Under the pieces are notes generated by a model. That model was not told the DNA's origin. It saw only the letters and a program-made list of their open reading frames with translations, and made no database searches. Below are positions 37,841 through 47,146 of a DNA stretch of 64,000 nucleotides, piece after piece (positions within the stretch are counted from its first letter, which is position 1; each line of letters opens with the position of its first letter). The position numbers were made by a program, and so were the translations under genes. The DNA is from Vreelandella songnenensis (GTDB taxonomy: Bacteria > Pseudomonadota > Gammaproteobacteria > Pseudomonadales > Halomonadaceae), in contig NZ_PVTK01000001.1 in assembly GCF_003002925.1 (NCBI RefSeq), forward strand, positions 186,001 through 250,000. Direction: 5' to 3'.

Positions 37841-38403
37841 TAGGCGTGTTGGCCTGAATGACGACCTTCTTGCAGCTCTTCGAGAAGCTTGGCGTTGAAC
37901 GCATCCAGATCTTTCGGAGTGCGGCTGGTGACCAGGGCGTTATCGCACACCACGGCCTCATCTACCCAGTTGGCACCGGCGTTACGCAGGTCCTGGGCGA
38001 CGCTTGGTACTGAGGTCATCTTGCGACCTTCTACAACGCCTGCGTTAATGAGGATCCAGGGCGCGTGGCAGATAGCGGCAACCGGTTTGCCCGCCTGGAA
38101 GAATGCTTTAACGAAGCTCAAGGCGTCTTCGTTCATGCGCAGCTCGTCCGGGTTGAACAGACCACCCGGCAGTACAAGGCCGTGATAGTCAGATTCGCTT
38201 ACATCGGACAGTGATTTGTCGGCGTCGTAAGTGTCGCCCCACTCGGTTTCGGCCCAGGCACGGATGCCCTTACCGTCAGGCGTTACGACATGCACCTCAA
38301 CGCCTGCTTTTTGAAGCGCTGCCCGCGGCACGCTCAGCTCGGACTCTTCAAAGCCGTCGGCGGACAGAATGGCGACGCGTTTACCGTTTAATGCTTGATT
38401 CAT
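37840..38403 (-). CDS. DJ-1/PfpI family protein (class I glutamine amidotransferase-like)
   Basis: A 187-aa protein of the PfpI/YhbO group. The nucleophile is the Cys in AAICHAPWILINAG, with the elbow His next to it. VAILSADGFEESEL supplies the conserved Glu, and YHGLVLPGGLFNPDELR is the central family motif. Members act as deglycases or chaperones against glycated and carbonyl-damaged proteins. I place the start at 38403 (MNQALNGKRV), with GGAG six bases upstream; ATGs at 38406 and 38415 are in frame. It is coupled by TAATG to the App1-like gene. Confidence 0.88.
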   Translation of the reverse strand: MNQALNGKRVAILSADGFEESELSVPRAALQKAGVEVHVVTPDGKGIRAWAETEWGDTYDADKSLSDVSESDYHGLVLPGGLFNPDELRMNEDALSFVKAFFQAGKPVAAICHAPWILINAGVVEGRKMTSVPSVAQDLRNAGANWVDEAVVCDNALVTSRTPKDLDAFNAKLLEELQEGRHSGQHA

Positions 38404-38512
38404 CATGCTCTCCATTTCGTGATGAGGTTTGCGTTAACCAACGCCTTAACAGTGTGGACCATCTTGTACAATCGTCAAGCATGCAAACCTGACCAGACCA
38501 CTAGCCACCTAC

Positions 38513-39394
38513 TCACGCGTTGTACAACACCGCCCCCAGCTTGCGAATATCGTAGCCTCCCAGCGTATCGGCCTGCTGTTTGAAACGTGCCTGCTGGGTA
38601 AAGTCGATCAGCGCCTGAATCGGCGGTTCGAAATAGCTTCGCCGGGGCATCAAAAGGTCAAACGATTCGTCGTGCAGGGGGATGAATGAAAGCTGCTGGC
38701 GACGCGCGGCGGCCTCGACACCCAGCCCCACATCGGCATCCCCTTGGCGAATGCTCAGTGCCAGGTCATCTTCGCTTTGCGAGGCATGAGGCGCCCAGCC
38801 AATTCGGCGGGTATCCATGGCGGCTTTCTCGAGCAGGCATTTAAGCAATTGCGCCGCACCGGCATCCAGTTGGCGGTGCGCCACCGTCAGCTCTTTTCGC
38901 GCAAGGTCCTGAAGCGACTCGATCTTGAGAGGGTTGCCCGGCGCTACCAGCAGCCCCTGGCGCCGCTTTGCCCAATGCATGATGACCAGGTCGCGCATAC
39001 CGCCAAGTCCCAGCATGGCCGGGTCGTTGTAGCTCTGCGTCTCGGGATGAAGCAGGTGCACGCCGGCCAGTAGCGCCTTGCCATCAACCAAGCGGCGTAC
39101 GCCGTCCCAGCTACCGTGGCAAAGCAGCGCCAGCTCGCTGCCGCTTTCACGCACGGCCCACTCCAGTAGCGGGTCCTGGCTACCTGCCAGCACCGTGGGC
39201 AACGCCAGCCGCTGGGCCTGGTCCCCTTCCAGGTGGTTGAGCAGCCACATATCAATTCGCTGGCGGGGAAACAGCAGCTTGCCCGTCGCGCGGCTGCAGG
39301 GTATCTGCCCCTGGCGTACCAGGTCGTAGACCTTGCGCTCTTTGAGGCGCAGATAGTCAGCCACTTCGCTGGTCGTCAGATACTCCCTTAACAT
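38513..39394 (-). CDS. One-component regulator: excisionase-type HTH plus oxyanion-binding domain
   Basis: A 293-aa protein combining a DNA-binding and a sensing domain. Residues 1-60 (MLREYLTTSEVADYLRLKER, KVYDLVRQGQIPCSRATGKL) are an excisionase-like helix-turn-helix. Residues about 75-290 resemble a periplasmic-binding-protein-like ligand domain, with LEWAVRESGSELALLCHGSW, GVHLLHPETQSYND and DADVGLGVEAAARRQQLSFI. It has no signal peptide. It is divergent from the TupABC-like transporter and has tandem repeats upstream, so it probably senses the cell's tungstate or molybdate and controls uptake. The ATG at 39394 has GGGGAG upstream; the longer frame to 39409 is not needed. Confidence 0.85.
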   Translation of the reverse strand: MLREYLTTSEVADYLRLKERKVYDLVRQGQIPCSRATGKLLFPRQRIDMWLLNHLEGDQAQRLALPTVLAGSQDPLLEWAVRESGSELALLCHGSWDGVRRLVDGKALLAGVHLLHPETQSYNDPAMLGLGGMRDLVIMHWAKRRQGLLVAPGNPLKIESLQDLARKELTVAHRQLDAGAAQLLKCLLEKAAMDTRRIGWAPHASQSEDDLALSIRQGDADVGLGVEAAARRQQLSFIPLHDESFDLLMPRRSYFEPPIQALIDFTQQARFKQQADTLGGYDIRKLGAVLYNA

Positions 39395-39412
39395 GATCAC
39401 ACTCCCCATTTA

Positions 39413-39430
39413 CTGCATATGGCTGCATAT
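39413..39430. promoter_or_regulatory. Direct repeats, candidate operator of the oxyanion transporter
   Basis: CTGCATAT occurs at 39413-39420 and again at 39423-39430, a 10-base step that puts both copies on one face of the helix. A third partial copy (GTGCAT) lies at 39444. They lie between the divergent regulator and tupB starts, close to the regulator's own start, so the regulator probably binds here and represses itself as well as the transporter. Confidence 0.5.
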
Positions 39431-39503
39431 ATTTCAGCTGTCAGTGCATTTAGCCAACATAACGTAAATAATGCCGCCTTGAAACATAACCCTGCGGAAT
39501 ATC

Positions 39504-40208
39504 ATGGCGGCAAGCGATAACCCTTTTTACACGGCACTGACGATGATCATGAGCATGGATCAGAGGCTTTTTGACATTGTCACCCTGTCGCTTCAGGTAT
39601 CGCTCATCGCCGTGCTGGTGGCCAGCCTATTGGCCTTGCCCCTGGGCGCCGCTCTCGCGCTTTGGCGCTTTCCTGGGCGCAATATCGTTATCGTGATGCT
39701 CAATGCCCTGATGGGTTTACCGCCCGTGGTGGCGGGGCTTTGCGTCTACCTGCTGCTTTCGCGCGCCGGGCCACTGGGACACTGGGGGCTGCTGTTTACG
39801 CCCAGCGCCATGGTAGTGGCTCAGGTCATTCTGGTGCTGCCCATCATCGCCGCCCTGACGCGCCAGCAGGTGGAGTCCCTGCACCAGGAGTATGCCGAGC
39901 AGTTGCACTCGCTGGGCTTGAGCCCGCTGCGCATGATTCCCACCTTGTTATGGGATGCCCGCTTCGGACTTCTGACCGTGGTTCTGGCGGGTTTTGGCCG
40001 TGCCAGTGCCGAGGTAGGGGCGGTGATGATCGTGGGCGGCAATATCGATGGCGTCACCCGGGTCATGACCACCAGCATCGTGCTGGAAACCAGCAAGGGT
40101 AACCTGCCACTCGCACTCGGCCTGGGCATCATCCTGCTGAGTCTGGTCACCCTGATCAACGCGCTGGCGCATGTGGTCAGTGAAATGGCTAAAAGGCGCC
40201 TGGGATGA
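39504..40208 (+). CDS. tupB: Tungstate-type ABC transporter permease
   Basis: A 234-aa inner-membrane permease with five or six helices. LLALPLGAALALWRFPGRN and the EAA-type loop EQLHSLGLSPLRMIPTLLWD place it among ABC importer permeases of the tungstate/molybdate group. GFGRASAEVGAVMIVGGNI is typical of TupB. The ATG at 39504 is used; ATGs at 39543 and nearby are in frame. It overlaps the ATPase start by 4 bases (ATGA). Confidence 0.88.
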   Translation: MAASDNPFYTALTMIMSMDQRLFDIVTLSLQVSLIAVLVASLLALPLGAALALWRFPGRNIVIVMLNALMGLPPVVAGLCVYLLLSRAGPLGHWGLLFTPSAMVVAQVILVLPIIAALTRQQVESLHQEYAEQLHSLGLSPLRMIPTLLWDARFGLLTVVLAGFGRASAEVGAVMIVGGNIDGVTRVMTTSIVLETSKGNLPLALGLGIILLSLVTLINALAHVVSEMAKRRLG

Positions 40209-40927
40209 ACGCTGAAACGACCATGTGCAATGACATCGCCCCCCTGCATTTCGATCAGGTACGTTTCGAACACCGCGGCCATCGCCTGTTGATGCCAACC
40301 AGCGTGTCGTTTTCAGGCTGCCGGCGTACGCTGATCATGGGCCCCAACGGTGCGGGCAAAAGCCTGCTCATGCGCCTGGCCCACGGGCTTTTGCGCCCCA
40401 GCGGCGGGCGTATCCATTGGCAAGGCACGCCGCCGGTACAGGCCATGGTGTTTCAGCGCCCGGTGCTGCTGCGCCGCTCGGCGCTGGATAACCTGACCTA
40501 CGTGCTGGCGGTTCATCGGGTGCCACGCGCCCTGCGCAAGGCCCGCGCGCTCGATGCGCTGGAACGCTTCGGCCTGGCTGCCTTGGCCAAGCGCCCGGCG
40601 CGAGTGCTTTCCGGCGGAGAACAGCAGCGCCTGGCGCTTGCGCGGGCCTGGCTGCTCAATCCTTCAGTGCTGTTTCTGGACGAACCCACTTCAGCCCTGG
40701 ACCCGGCAGCCATCAAGGCGGTGGAAGACGCGGTCAATGCCTTTCATCAGCAGGGCACGCGTATCATCATGGCCACCCATGATCTTCACCAGGCGCGCCG
40801 CCTGGCCGACGATGTGCTGTTCATGTACAGCGGCCAGGTACTGGAACACTCCCCCGCAGAACACTTTTTCAAGGCGCCACAATCGCCCGAGGCAGACGCC
40901 TTTATCCGGGGAGAGCTTGTGTGGTAA
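40205..40927 (+). CDS. tupC: Tungstate-type ABC transporter ATP-binding protein
   Basis: A 240-aa ATPase that powers the importer. The Walker A is MGPNGAGKSLLM, the signature is VLSGGEQQRLALARAW, the Walker B is VLFLDEPTSALD, and the switch His is in MATHDLHQARRLAD. The C-terminal tail is short, so it lacks the regulatory domain of ModC. It overlaps tupB; a gap of 40 bases with AAGGAG precedes tupA. Confidence 0.9.
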   Translation: MNAETTMCNDIAPLHFDQVRFEHRGHRLLMPTSVSFSGCRRTLIMGPNGAGKSLLMRLAHGLLRPSGGRIHWQGTPPVQAMVFQRPVLLRRSALDNLTYVLAVHRVPRALRKARALDALERFGLAALAKRPARVLSGGEQQRLALARAWLLNPSVLFLDEPTSALDPAAIKAVEDAVNAFHQQGTRIIMATHDLHQARRLADDVLFMYSGQVLEHSPAEHFFKAPQSPEADAFIRGELVW

Positions 40928-40967
40928 CCACGCAGGCTGCGCCCCATTACCCGCAAGGAGCAGACGA

Positions 40968-41777
40968 ATGCAGAAAATGACAACCATGATAACTGCCGGC
41001 TTGGTCAGCCTTTCCTGGAGTGCCTCTCTGCTCGCCGAGGATGACTTCATCACGCTGGCCTCCACCACTTCCACCGAGAACTCGGGCCTGTTTGATGCCA
41101 TCATCCCCACTTTCACCGATGCCACGGGCATCGACGTGCGGGTGGTCGCGGTAGGCACCGGTCAGGCATTCGAGATTGCCCGCCGTGGCGATGCCGATAG
41201 CCTTCTGGTTCACGATACCGCCGGCGAAGAGCAGTTCGTGGCCGATGGCTACGCCACTGAGCGCCAGGATGTGATGTACAACGACTTCGTACTGGTCGGA
41301 CCCAGCGACGACCCGGCGGGCATTCGCGATAGCGAAAGCGCGGCAGAAGCCTTTGCGCTGATCGCCGAGAGTGAGTCGCCCTTCGCCTCACGTGGCGACG
41401 ACAGCGGCACCAACCGCGCCGAGCTACGCATGTGGGAAGACGCAGGCGTCACCGCCCACGGCGAGTGGTACCGCGAGCTGGGTAGCGGCATGGGCCAGAC
41501 GCTCAACACCGCCGCCGGCATGAACGCCTACACCTTTACCGACCGTGCCACCTGGGTCGCGTTTGAAAACCCGCAGGATTTGACCCTGCTGTTTGAAGGC
41601 GACGAAGCGCTGTTCAACCAGTATGGCAGCCTGCTGCTGTCCACCGAGAACAACCCGCATCTGAAGCAGGATCTGGCCAACGAGTGGCACAAGTGGCTGC
41701 TGTCTGAAGAGGGCCAGCAGGCCATTGCCGATTTCGAAGTCAACGGCCAGCAGCTGTTCTTCCCGAACGCCAAGTAA
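40968..41777 (+). CDS. tupA: Tungstate-type ABC transporter substrate-binding protein
   Basis: A 269-aa periplasmic receptor with signal peptide MQKMTTMITAGLVSLSWSAS ending at LLAEDD. The mature start FITLASTTSTENSGLFDAII contains the serine/threonine motif that binds the tetrahedral oxyanion in TupA. GTGQAFEIARRGDADSLLVH and SRGDDSGTNRAELRMW are also conserved. The start ATG 40968 has AAGGAG seven bases upstream; an open frame from 40554 is a shadow of tupC. The substrate could be tungstate or, less likely, molybdate. It is followed by a hairpin at 41793. Confidence 0.9.
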   Translation: MQKMTTMITAGLVSLSWSASLLAEDDFITLASTTSTENSGLFDAIIPTFTDATGIDVRVVAVGTGQAFEIARRGDADSLLVHDTAGEEQFVADGYATERQDVMYNDFVLVGPSDDPAGIRDSESAAEAFALIAESESPFASRGDDSGTNRAELRMWEDAGVTAHGEWYRELGSGMGQTLNTAAGMNAYTFTDRATWVAFENPQDLTLLFEGDEALFNQYGSLLLSTENNPHLKQDLANEWHKWLLSEEGQQAIADFEVNGQQLFFPNAK

Positions 41778-41792
41778 GCTTGCCCAAAAAAA

Positions 41793-41816
41793 GCCGCCGC
41801 TAGTGATAGCGGCGGC
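41793..41816. terminator. Bidirectional terminator between tupA and cysN
   Basis: GCCGCCGCTA and TAGCGGCGGC form a perfect 10-pair stem with a GTGA loop. On the minus strand the stem is followed by seven T residues, so it is the terminator of cysDN. On the plus strand only GTTT follows, so it is weaker for tupA. Confidence 0.85.
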
Positions 41817-41852
41817 GTTTGCGTTGAGAACATTCGGCTTAGAACATTTGAC

Positions 41853-43274
41853 TTAGAACAGCTCGCGAATGTCCTTGGCTTCCCAGTGCGGGAAATGCTT
41901 TCTTACCAGGGCGTTCAAGTCGCGCTCAAATGCGGCCCAGTCGGTGGTGGGCGAGTTGCCCCTCTCGCCGGAGGCCACCGCCCGAATCATGCCTGCCCCG
42001 ACCGTCACATTGGTCAGCCGGTCGATAATGATGAAGCTGCCGGTACCCGGGCTGGTGCGGTAGTCATCCACCGGGATAGCCGCGGTCAGTTCCACTTCGC
42101 AGCGGGCGATGGCGTTCAGCTCCAGCGCATCCGCCGTGTTTTTCTCCAGTGTATTGACGTCCACCTGATACTCGATACCGCGCACCTGGCCGGAAAGATC
42201 CCGGGTGGCGAGCTTGAAGTCATAAAGCTTGCCCGGGGTCAGCGGGGTTTCATGCATCCACACGATATCGGCGGTGAAGGTATTGGAAAGCGGCACGTCC
42301 GCCTCGGCGCTTACCAGCCAGTCGCCGCGGGAGATATCGATCTCATCTTCCAGGGTAACGGTAATCGCCTGGCCCGGGTAAGCCTCGCTCAGGTCGCCAT
42401 CGTAGGTAACCACGCGTGCCACTTTGGACGTCTTGCCGGAAGGCAGCGCTTTCACTGCCTGCCCCGGGCGCAGCACGCCGGCGGCCAGGGTGCCGCAGTA
42501 GCCGCGGAAATCGAGATTCGGCCGGTTCACGTACTGCACCGGCAGACGCAGATCGCTCAGGTTCTGGTCGCGGCTGATCTCGGTATTTTCAAGAAGCTCG
42601 ATAAGCGTCTCGCCGCTGTACCAGGGCGTCTGCTCGCTACGGTTGACGACGTTGTCGCCATTGAGCGCCGACATTGGCACAAACCGGATATCGCTTGCCT
42701 GAAGGTTGGTGGCAAAGGTGCGGTACTCTTCCACGATTTCGTTGAAGCGCTGCTCGGAAAAGCCCATCAAATCCATCTTGTTGACCGCGATCACCAGGTG
42801 CTGAATGCCCAGCAGGTCGGCAATGAAGCTGTGGCGACGCGTCTGGGTCTGAACCCCATAGCGCGCATCGATCAGGATGATGGCCAGGCTCGCGGTGGAA
42901 GCGCCGGTGGCCATGTTACGCGTGTACTGCTCGTGTCCCGGCGTGTCGGCAATGATGAACTTGCGCTTGTCGGTAGAGAAGAACCGGTAGGCAACGTCAA
43001 TGGTGATACCCTGCTCGCGCTCGGACTGCAGACCATCGACCAGCAGCGCCAGATCCACTGTGTCGCCGGTGGTACCGCTGGTCTTGGAGGCCTGGGTAAT
43101 CGCTGCGAGCTGATCTTCGAAGATCATCTTGGAGTCGTGCAGCAAGCGCCCGATCAGCGTCGATTTGCCATCGTCCACGCTGCCGCAGGTAATGAACCGC
43201 AGAAGGTCCTTGTTCTCGTGCTCGTGCAGGTACTGCTCGATATTGTCGGCGATCAAATTGGACTGGTGAGACAT
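41853..43274 (-). CDS. cysN: Sulfate adenylyltransferase subunit 1 (GTPase)
   Basis: A 473-aa GTPase subunit that drives sulfate activation to APS. G1 is [14 protein letters not shown]3 is [17 protein letters not shown] and G4 is [29 protein letters not shown] is family-typical. The protein ends without an APS-kinase domain, so cysC must be elsewhere. It overlaps the cysD stop by 1 base (TGATG) and is coupled to it. Confidence 0.95.
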   Translation of the reverse strand: MSHQSNLIADNIEQYLHEHENKDLLRFITCGSVDDGKSTLIGRLLHDSKMIFEDQLAAITQASKTSGTTGDTVDLALLVDGLQSEREQGITIDVAYRFFSTDKRKFIIADTPGHEQYTRNMATGASTASLAIILIDARYGVQTQTRRHSFIADLLGIQHLVIAVNKMDLMGFSEQRFNEIVEEYRTFATNLQASDIRFVPMSALNGDNVVNRSEQTPWYSGETLIELLENTEISRDQNLSDLRLPVQYVNRPNLDFRGYCGTLAAGVLRPGQAVKALPSGKTSKVARVVTYDGDLSEAYPGQAITVTLEDEIDISRGDWLVSAEADVPLSNTFTADIVWMHETPLTPGKLYDFKLATRDLSGQVRGIEYQVDVNTLEKNTADALELNAIARCEVELTAAIPVDDYRTSPGTGSFIIIDRLTNVTVGAGMIRAVASGERGNSPTTDWAAFERDLNALVRKHFPHWEAKDIRELF

Positions 43275-44236
43275 CAGAAGTACCCCTCGCGCTTTTTCTT
43301 CTCCATGGAGCCTACCTGGTCGCGATCAATGGCGCGGCCACTGCGCTCACTGGTACGGGTCAAGAGCATTTCCTGAATGATTTCCGGGAGCGTAGCCGCT
43401 TCAGATTCCACCGCGCCGGTTAGCGGGTAGCAGCCCAGCGTTCGAAAGCGTACCGACTTCTCTTCGGGCACTTCATTGGGTGCCAGCGGCAGGCGGTCGT
43501 CATCGACCATGACCTGCATGCCGTCGCGCTCGACGATCGGGCGCTTGGCGGAGAAGTACAGCGGCACGATTGGTATCGACTCCAGATAGATGTACTGCCA
43601 GATATCGAGTTCCGTCCAGTTGGACAGCGGGAACACGCGAATCGACTCGCCCTTGTTGACCTTGGCGTTGTAGATGCTCCAGAGTTCCGGGCGCTGATTC
43701 TTGGGATCCCAACGGTGGTACTTGTCGCGAAAGGAGTAGACGCGCTCCTTGGCGCGCGACGCTTCTTCATCACGCCGGGCACCGCCAAAAGCGGCGTCGA
43801 AGCCATACTTGTCCAGCGCCTGCTTGAGCGCCTGGGTCTTCATGATATCGGTATATTTCGCGCTGCCATGGTCGAACGGATTGATATTGGCCGCCCGCCC
43901 CTCTTCATTGGTATGCACGATCAGCTTCATACCCGCCTCGGATGCCATGCGGTTACGAAATTCGATCATTTCGCGAAACTTCCAGGTGGTATCCACGTGC
44001 AACAGCGGGAATGGCGGCGTACCGGGATAGAACGCCTTGCGCGCCAGATGCAGCATGACCGAAGAGTCCTTGCCGATCGAGTACATCATGACCGGATTGC
44101 TGAACTCAGCCGCCACTTCACGAATGATGTGAATGGACTCGGCTTCAAGCTGTTTCAGGTGGGTCTGGCGCGCGGCGCTGAGCGCGCCGGGCGCCTCGCG
44201 CCGCGGCGTCGAAGAGAGTGTGGAGAACTGAGTCAT
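43274..44236 (-). CDS. cysD: Sulfate adenylyltransferase subunit 2
   Basis: A 320-aa PP-loop enzyme that makes APS from sulfate and ATP together with CysN. The P-loop-like motif is [52 protein letters not shown] and [18 protein letters not shown] are the CysD signature. The N-terminus (about 20 residues) is longer than in E. coli. It is the first gene of the operon. The 147-base upstream gap is AT-rich and holds an inverted repeat at 44252. Confidence 0.95.
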   Translation of the reverse strand: MTQFSTLSSTPRREAPGALSAARQTHLKQLEAESIHIIREVAAEFSNPVMMYSIGKDSSVMLHLARKAFYPGTPPFPLLHVDTTWKFREMIEFRNRMASEAGMKLIVHTNEEGRAANINPFDHGSAKYTDIMKTQALKQALDKYGFDAAFGGARRDEEASRAKERVYSFRDKYHRWDPKNQRPELWSIYNAKVNKGESIRVFPLSNWTELDIWQYIYLESIPIVPLYFSAKRPIVERDGMQVMVDDDRLPLAPNEVPEEKSVRFRTLGCYPLTGAVESEAATLPEIIQEMLLTRTSERSGRAIDRDQVGSMEKKKREGYF

Positions 44237-44251
44237 GGTCTGCTACCTCAC

Positions 44252-44270
44252 AAAACAAGCCGATTGTTTT
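44252..44270. promoter_or_regulatory. AT-rich inverted repeat upstream of cysD
   Basis: AAAACAA and TTGTTTT flank a 5-base centre, 16-34 bases upstream of the cysD start in an AT-rich stretch. It could be a regulator or promoter element. A CysB role cannot be shown from the sequence. Confidence 0.3.
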
Positions 44271-44383
44271 AAGCTTGCAGTACACGCTGAATTAAAACGC
44301 TATACGTTCGATTGTGAGTAGAGTAACGCTGAGTCGATAATAACCCAAAAGAATTAATAACTATCTTTTTATTCTTTTATTGC

Positions 44384-45118
44384 CTAAACGTCGACGCGCT
44401 CGACCCAGGTTTCCCACTGCTCGCCGCTCAGATCCACTACCCGATAGCCGGGCCGTGAGGCTTCATCAATGGCAAAGGCCTCGGCGCCGGGCATGAACTG
44501 GTCCGACATCGCCGGGCAGCCGTACACGCCGATGCGGCTCTCGCCTACCTCAAAGTGTTGGGCGTGAGCCTGATGCGCATGACCAAACAGTACCATCTTG
44601 ACCTGAGGATAGGCGCTCAACACCTGCCAGAAGGCTTCGCGATCCTGCAGGCCAATGGCATCCATCCAGGCAGCACCCACCTCTACCGGCGGATGATGCA
44701 TGGCAATCACAGTGGGCCGGTCATCCGCTTCAAGCTGTTCGGTCAACGCCATCAGTCGCTCGCTACCCAGCTCACCGTGAGGCTGGCCAGCCACCTGGGT
44801 ATTGAGCATCAGCATGCGCCACTGCTGCATATCCACCTCATCCAGCAGCGGGTGTTCGGCGCGCATCAGCTCGACCTGATCGTGATTGCCCGGCAGCCAG
44901 AACCAGGGGCATGGCAGCGCGGTCATGGCCTCTTTGGCAAGCGTGTAGGAGGCCGGTGTTTCGTCCTGGCTGATATCGCCGGTAAACACGATGATATCCG
45001 GCCGTTCGGCCATGACCGCGGCGAGCACCTGCTGAAAATGCTCCCAAGGCACGCCTGCCCGGGAACGGGCATCGATGTCTGCATGCAGGTGAGCATCGGT
45101 AATCTGCACCAGTCGCAT
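44384..45118 (-). CDS. cpdA: 3',5'-cyclic-AMP phosphodiesterase
   Basis: A 244-aa metallophosphatase that hydrolyses cAMP. The metal-binding motifs are QITDAHLH, FTGDISQDE, LPGNHDQVEL, AMHHPP and FGHAHQAH. The start at 45118 (MRLVQITDAHLHADID) overlaps the YqiB stop (TGATG); the frame extends to 45175 but without family sequence. The order nudF-yqiB-cpdA matches E. coli. Confidence 0.93.
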   Translation of the reverse strand: MRLVQITDAHLHADIDARSRAGVPWEHFQQVLAAVMAERPDIIVFTGDISQDETPASYTLAKEAMTALPCPWFWLPGNHDQVELMRAEHPLLDEVDMQQWRMLMLNTQVAGQPHGELGSERLMALTEQLEADDRPTVIAMHHPPVEVGAAWMDAIGLQDREAFWQVLSAYPQVKMVLFGHAHQAHAQHFEVGESRIGVYGCPAMSDQFMPGAEAFAIDEASRPGYRVVDLSGEQWETWVERVDV

Positions 45119-45564
45119 CAGCGCATCTCCGGCAGATCGTAGGCATGCCCATGGGCCAATCCGTGCGCCAGCCACTCACCCAGAAAACGGTTGAGCTGAA
45201 GCTTTTCATCCGGCTGATGCATGCGGGCATTGGGGTAACGGTAGCGCCCGCTGAAGTGACGCTCGCGCTGAAAATCAGTGACCTCGGCCATACGCACATC
45301 GTGATACAGATGCACACGCATGCGCGGGCCTGCCATGATGGTATCCAGCGGGCCGCTTTGGGTAACGTCGACCATGGTAGTGTAGGGCGCCTGCTCCACT
45401 ACCGTCAGCTGCAGGTCGCCGAAATGGCGCTCGTCACTGCTTAGCGCAATTTCACGACGCTGACCGCTCTCCATATCGCCCACCAGGCGTGAAAGGCGCA
45501 GGTAGTTGGCGCTGCATTCCCCCTGGAGCGATTTCAAATCGGTGACGTAGGCTGTTCTCGCCAT
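45118..45564 (-). CDS. yqiB: DUF1249 protein, YqiB family
   Basis: A 148-aa protein of unknown biochemical role, kept between nudF and cpdA in gammaproteobacteria. TYVTDLKSLQGEC-like VTDLKSLQGECSANYLRL at the start and MRVHLYHDVRMAEVTDFQRE later are the DUF1249 marks. GAGGAG lies 7 bases upstream of the ATG at 45564; the nudF stop is only 2 bases away. No signal peptide or membrane helix is visible. Confidence 0.9.
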   Translation of the reverse strand: MARTAYVTDLKSLQGECSANYLRLSRLVGDMESGQRREIALSSDERHFGDLQLTVVEQAPYTTMVDVTQSGPLDTIMAGPRMRVHLYHDVRMAEVTDFQRERHFSGRYRYPNARMHQPDEKLQLNRFLGEWLAHGLAHGHAYDLPEMR

Positions 45565-45566
45565 GC

Positions 45567-46241
45567 TCACTCCTCGTCGTTTTCGCTATGCATGAGCGCT
45601 CGCTGTGAGCCTGCACGCAGCGAGGCGCGCTGCCCCGCCAGCCAGTGCATTCCAATCAAGCACATGGCGTTGTCGAGTCTTCCCTGGTTCAAGAGTTCCC
45701 AGGCGGTGGGATACGCCACCACGTGTACGCGAATATCTTCGTGCTCTTCATCCAGCCCGTGAATCCCTCCCAGCCCTTGAGTATCTACCAGCCCGCAAAA
45801 AAGCGTGACGCGCTCATTGCAGGCGCCGGGGCTTGGGTAATAAGTGTGCAGCAGCGTCAGCTCACCCACCGTGCAGCCCGCTTCTTCCTGAGCTTCACGC
45901 CGGGCAACCTCTTCAAGGGATTCGCCCTGCTCGACAAGTCCTGCCACCAGTTCAAGCTTCCAGGGCGAAACCGGGTCATCAACAGCGCCTGCTCGAAACT
46001 GCTCGACAAGCACCACCGCATCCCGCGCGGGGTCGTACAGCAGCACACCTACCGCATCAAAGCGGCTATGCACTTCGCGGTGCATGGGCTTGCTCCAGCC
46101 GCCTTCGAACAGTCGGTGGCGAAGTTCGAGGGCTTCCAGGCGGAAGAACCCCTGATAGAGCGGCTTGCGCTCGATCAGTTCAATATCGTCGCGGCCAAAT
46201 AGCGGCGTGTTCAGCGATGAAGTTTCAGCATTGAATGCCAT
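45567..46241 (-). CDS. nudF: ADP-ribose pyrophosphatase, Nudix family
   Basis: A 224-aa Nudix hydrolase that splits ADP-ribose into AMP and ribose 5-phosphate. The Nudix box is complete: GLVEQGESLEEVARREAQEE with AG following. YPSPGACNERVTLFCGLVD is the loop typical of the ADP-ribose branch. It is the first gene of nudF-yqiB-cpdA, with tight spacing throughout. Confidence 0.93.
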   Translation of the reverse strand: MAFNAETSSLNTPLFGRDDIELIERKPLYQGFFRLEALELRHRLFEGGWSKPMHREVHSRFDAVGVLLYDPARDAVVLVEQFRAGAVDDPVSPWKLELVAGLVEQGESLEEVARREAQEEAGCTVGELTLLHTYYPSPGACNERVTLFCGLVDTQGLGGIHGLDEEHEDIRVHVVAYPTAWELLNQGRLDNAMCLIGMHWLAGQRASLRAGSQRALMHSENDEE

Positions 46242-46316
46242 GCGGCACTCCCAGTAGTCACAATCGTTCCATTATCAATGCTTGCTACCGGGAATGCCAA
46301 TCTGGCCGGGGCGGGA

Positions 46317-46961
46317 TTACATTCGGCTCAACATGGCCTGGGCATCGCGGCGCAGCGCTTCATCGGAAAGCTCACGCTGAGCACGCGGCGTGCCGTTCAC
46401 CGCACGCTCGGCGTGTTCGCGGGCCGCTTCGGTATCGCCTTCATCAAGCAGGAACTCGGCATAGTAGTAGTTGACATCGATCCCTTCCGGGCGAACCTCG
46501 ACGGCACGCTGGAACATTTGCCGGGCTTTTTCGCTGCTGCCAAAACTGATCGGGCGCCCCGGCACGTTGTCGTAAAGCGCACCCAATGTGACGTAGGCAG
46601 AACCGTTGCCGCCCTGCGGGTCAAGCGCGATGGCCCGTTCCAGTATATCGCGTGCATCGCTGGCTACACCCAATGCGCCCAGCCCGCCACGTTCACGCGC
46701 ATAAGAGGCCAGAATGATGCCCTGCCACACCAGCAGGTCGGCCTGATCAGGATGTTCGCTGACCAGGGCCGCGGCCTCACCGGACAAGGTCTTCAAGGTG
46801 CTTTCGCGCTGATTGGCCGGCAGATCGCTCATCGTATGTTCCCAGCGATTCTTCAGCGAGAAAAGTTCGCTCTCGTAGCCAAAGGCCGTTACCGAGGCCA
46901 GCGCCAGCGTGCCGCTGAGGGCGGCGGTAATCAGTAAACGTGAAACGGGTATGACGCGCAT
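46317..46961 (-). CDS. Exported tetratricopeptide-repeat protein
   Basis: A 214-aa protein with a signal peptide (MRVIPVSRLLITAALSGTLA to FGYES). TPR-like helices fill residues about 65-205: SDARDILERAIALDPQGG, EKARQMFQRAVEVRPEG and DTEAAREHAERAVNGTPR are recognisable helix pairs. It resembles the small periplasmic TPR proteins that occur in halophilic gammaproteobacteria, but I cannot name a partner. It is monocistronic, with a possible promoter in the 185-base gap divergent from greB. Confidence 0.75.
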   Translation of the reverse strand: MRVIPVSRLLITAALSGTLALASVTAFGYESELFSLKNRWEHTMSDLPANQRESTLKTLSGEAAALVSEHPDQADLLVWQGIILASYARERGGLGALGVASDARDILERAIALDPQGGNGSAYVTLGALYDNVPGRPISFGSSEKARQMFQRAVEVRPEGIDVNYYYAEFLLDEGDTEAAREHAERAVNGTPRAQRELSDEALRRDAQAMLSRM

Positions 46962-47146
46962 GACAGTCTCCTGGATTATTTTTATCAGCGTAGCGGTTAA
47001 GGGGTAAATCGCCTACTCCGACAATGTAACGAACGTTTGAATGATTCGCCAGTCACCCTTCGCCGTATTCTGCTTTGCTCGCAGCGCCTGGGTTCACGTA
47101 AGCTACCGAATTGACTCAAGAGAGCATTCATATGAAAGGCCGCAAC

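Noticed and set aside
41886..43376. Plus-strand frame of about 496 codons across cysN
   Set aside because: Antisense to cysN, no family resemblance, and it runs over the cysN/cysD junction.
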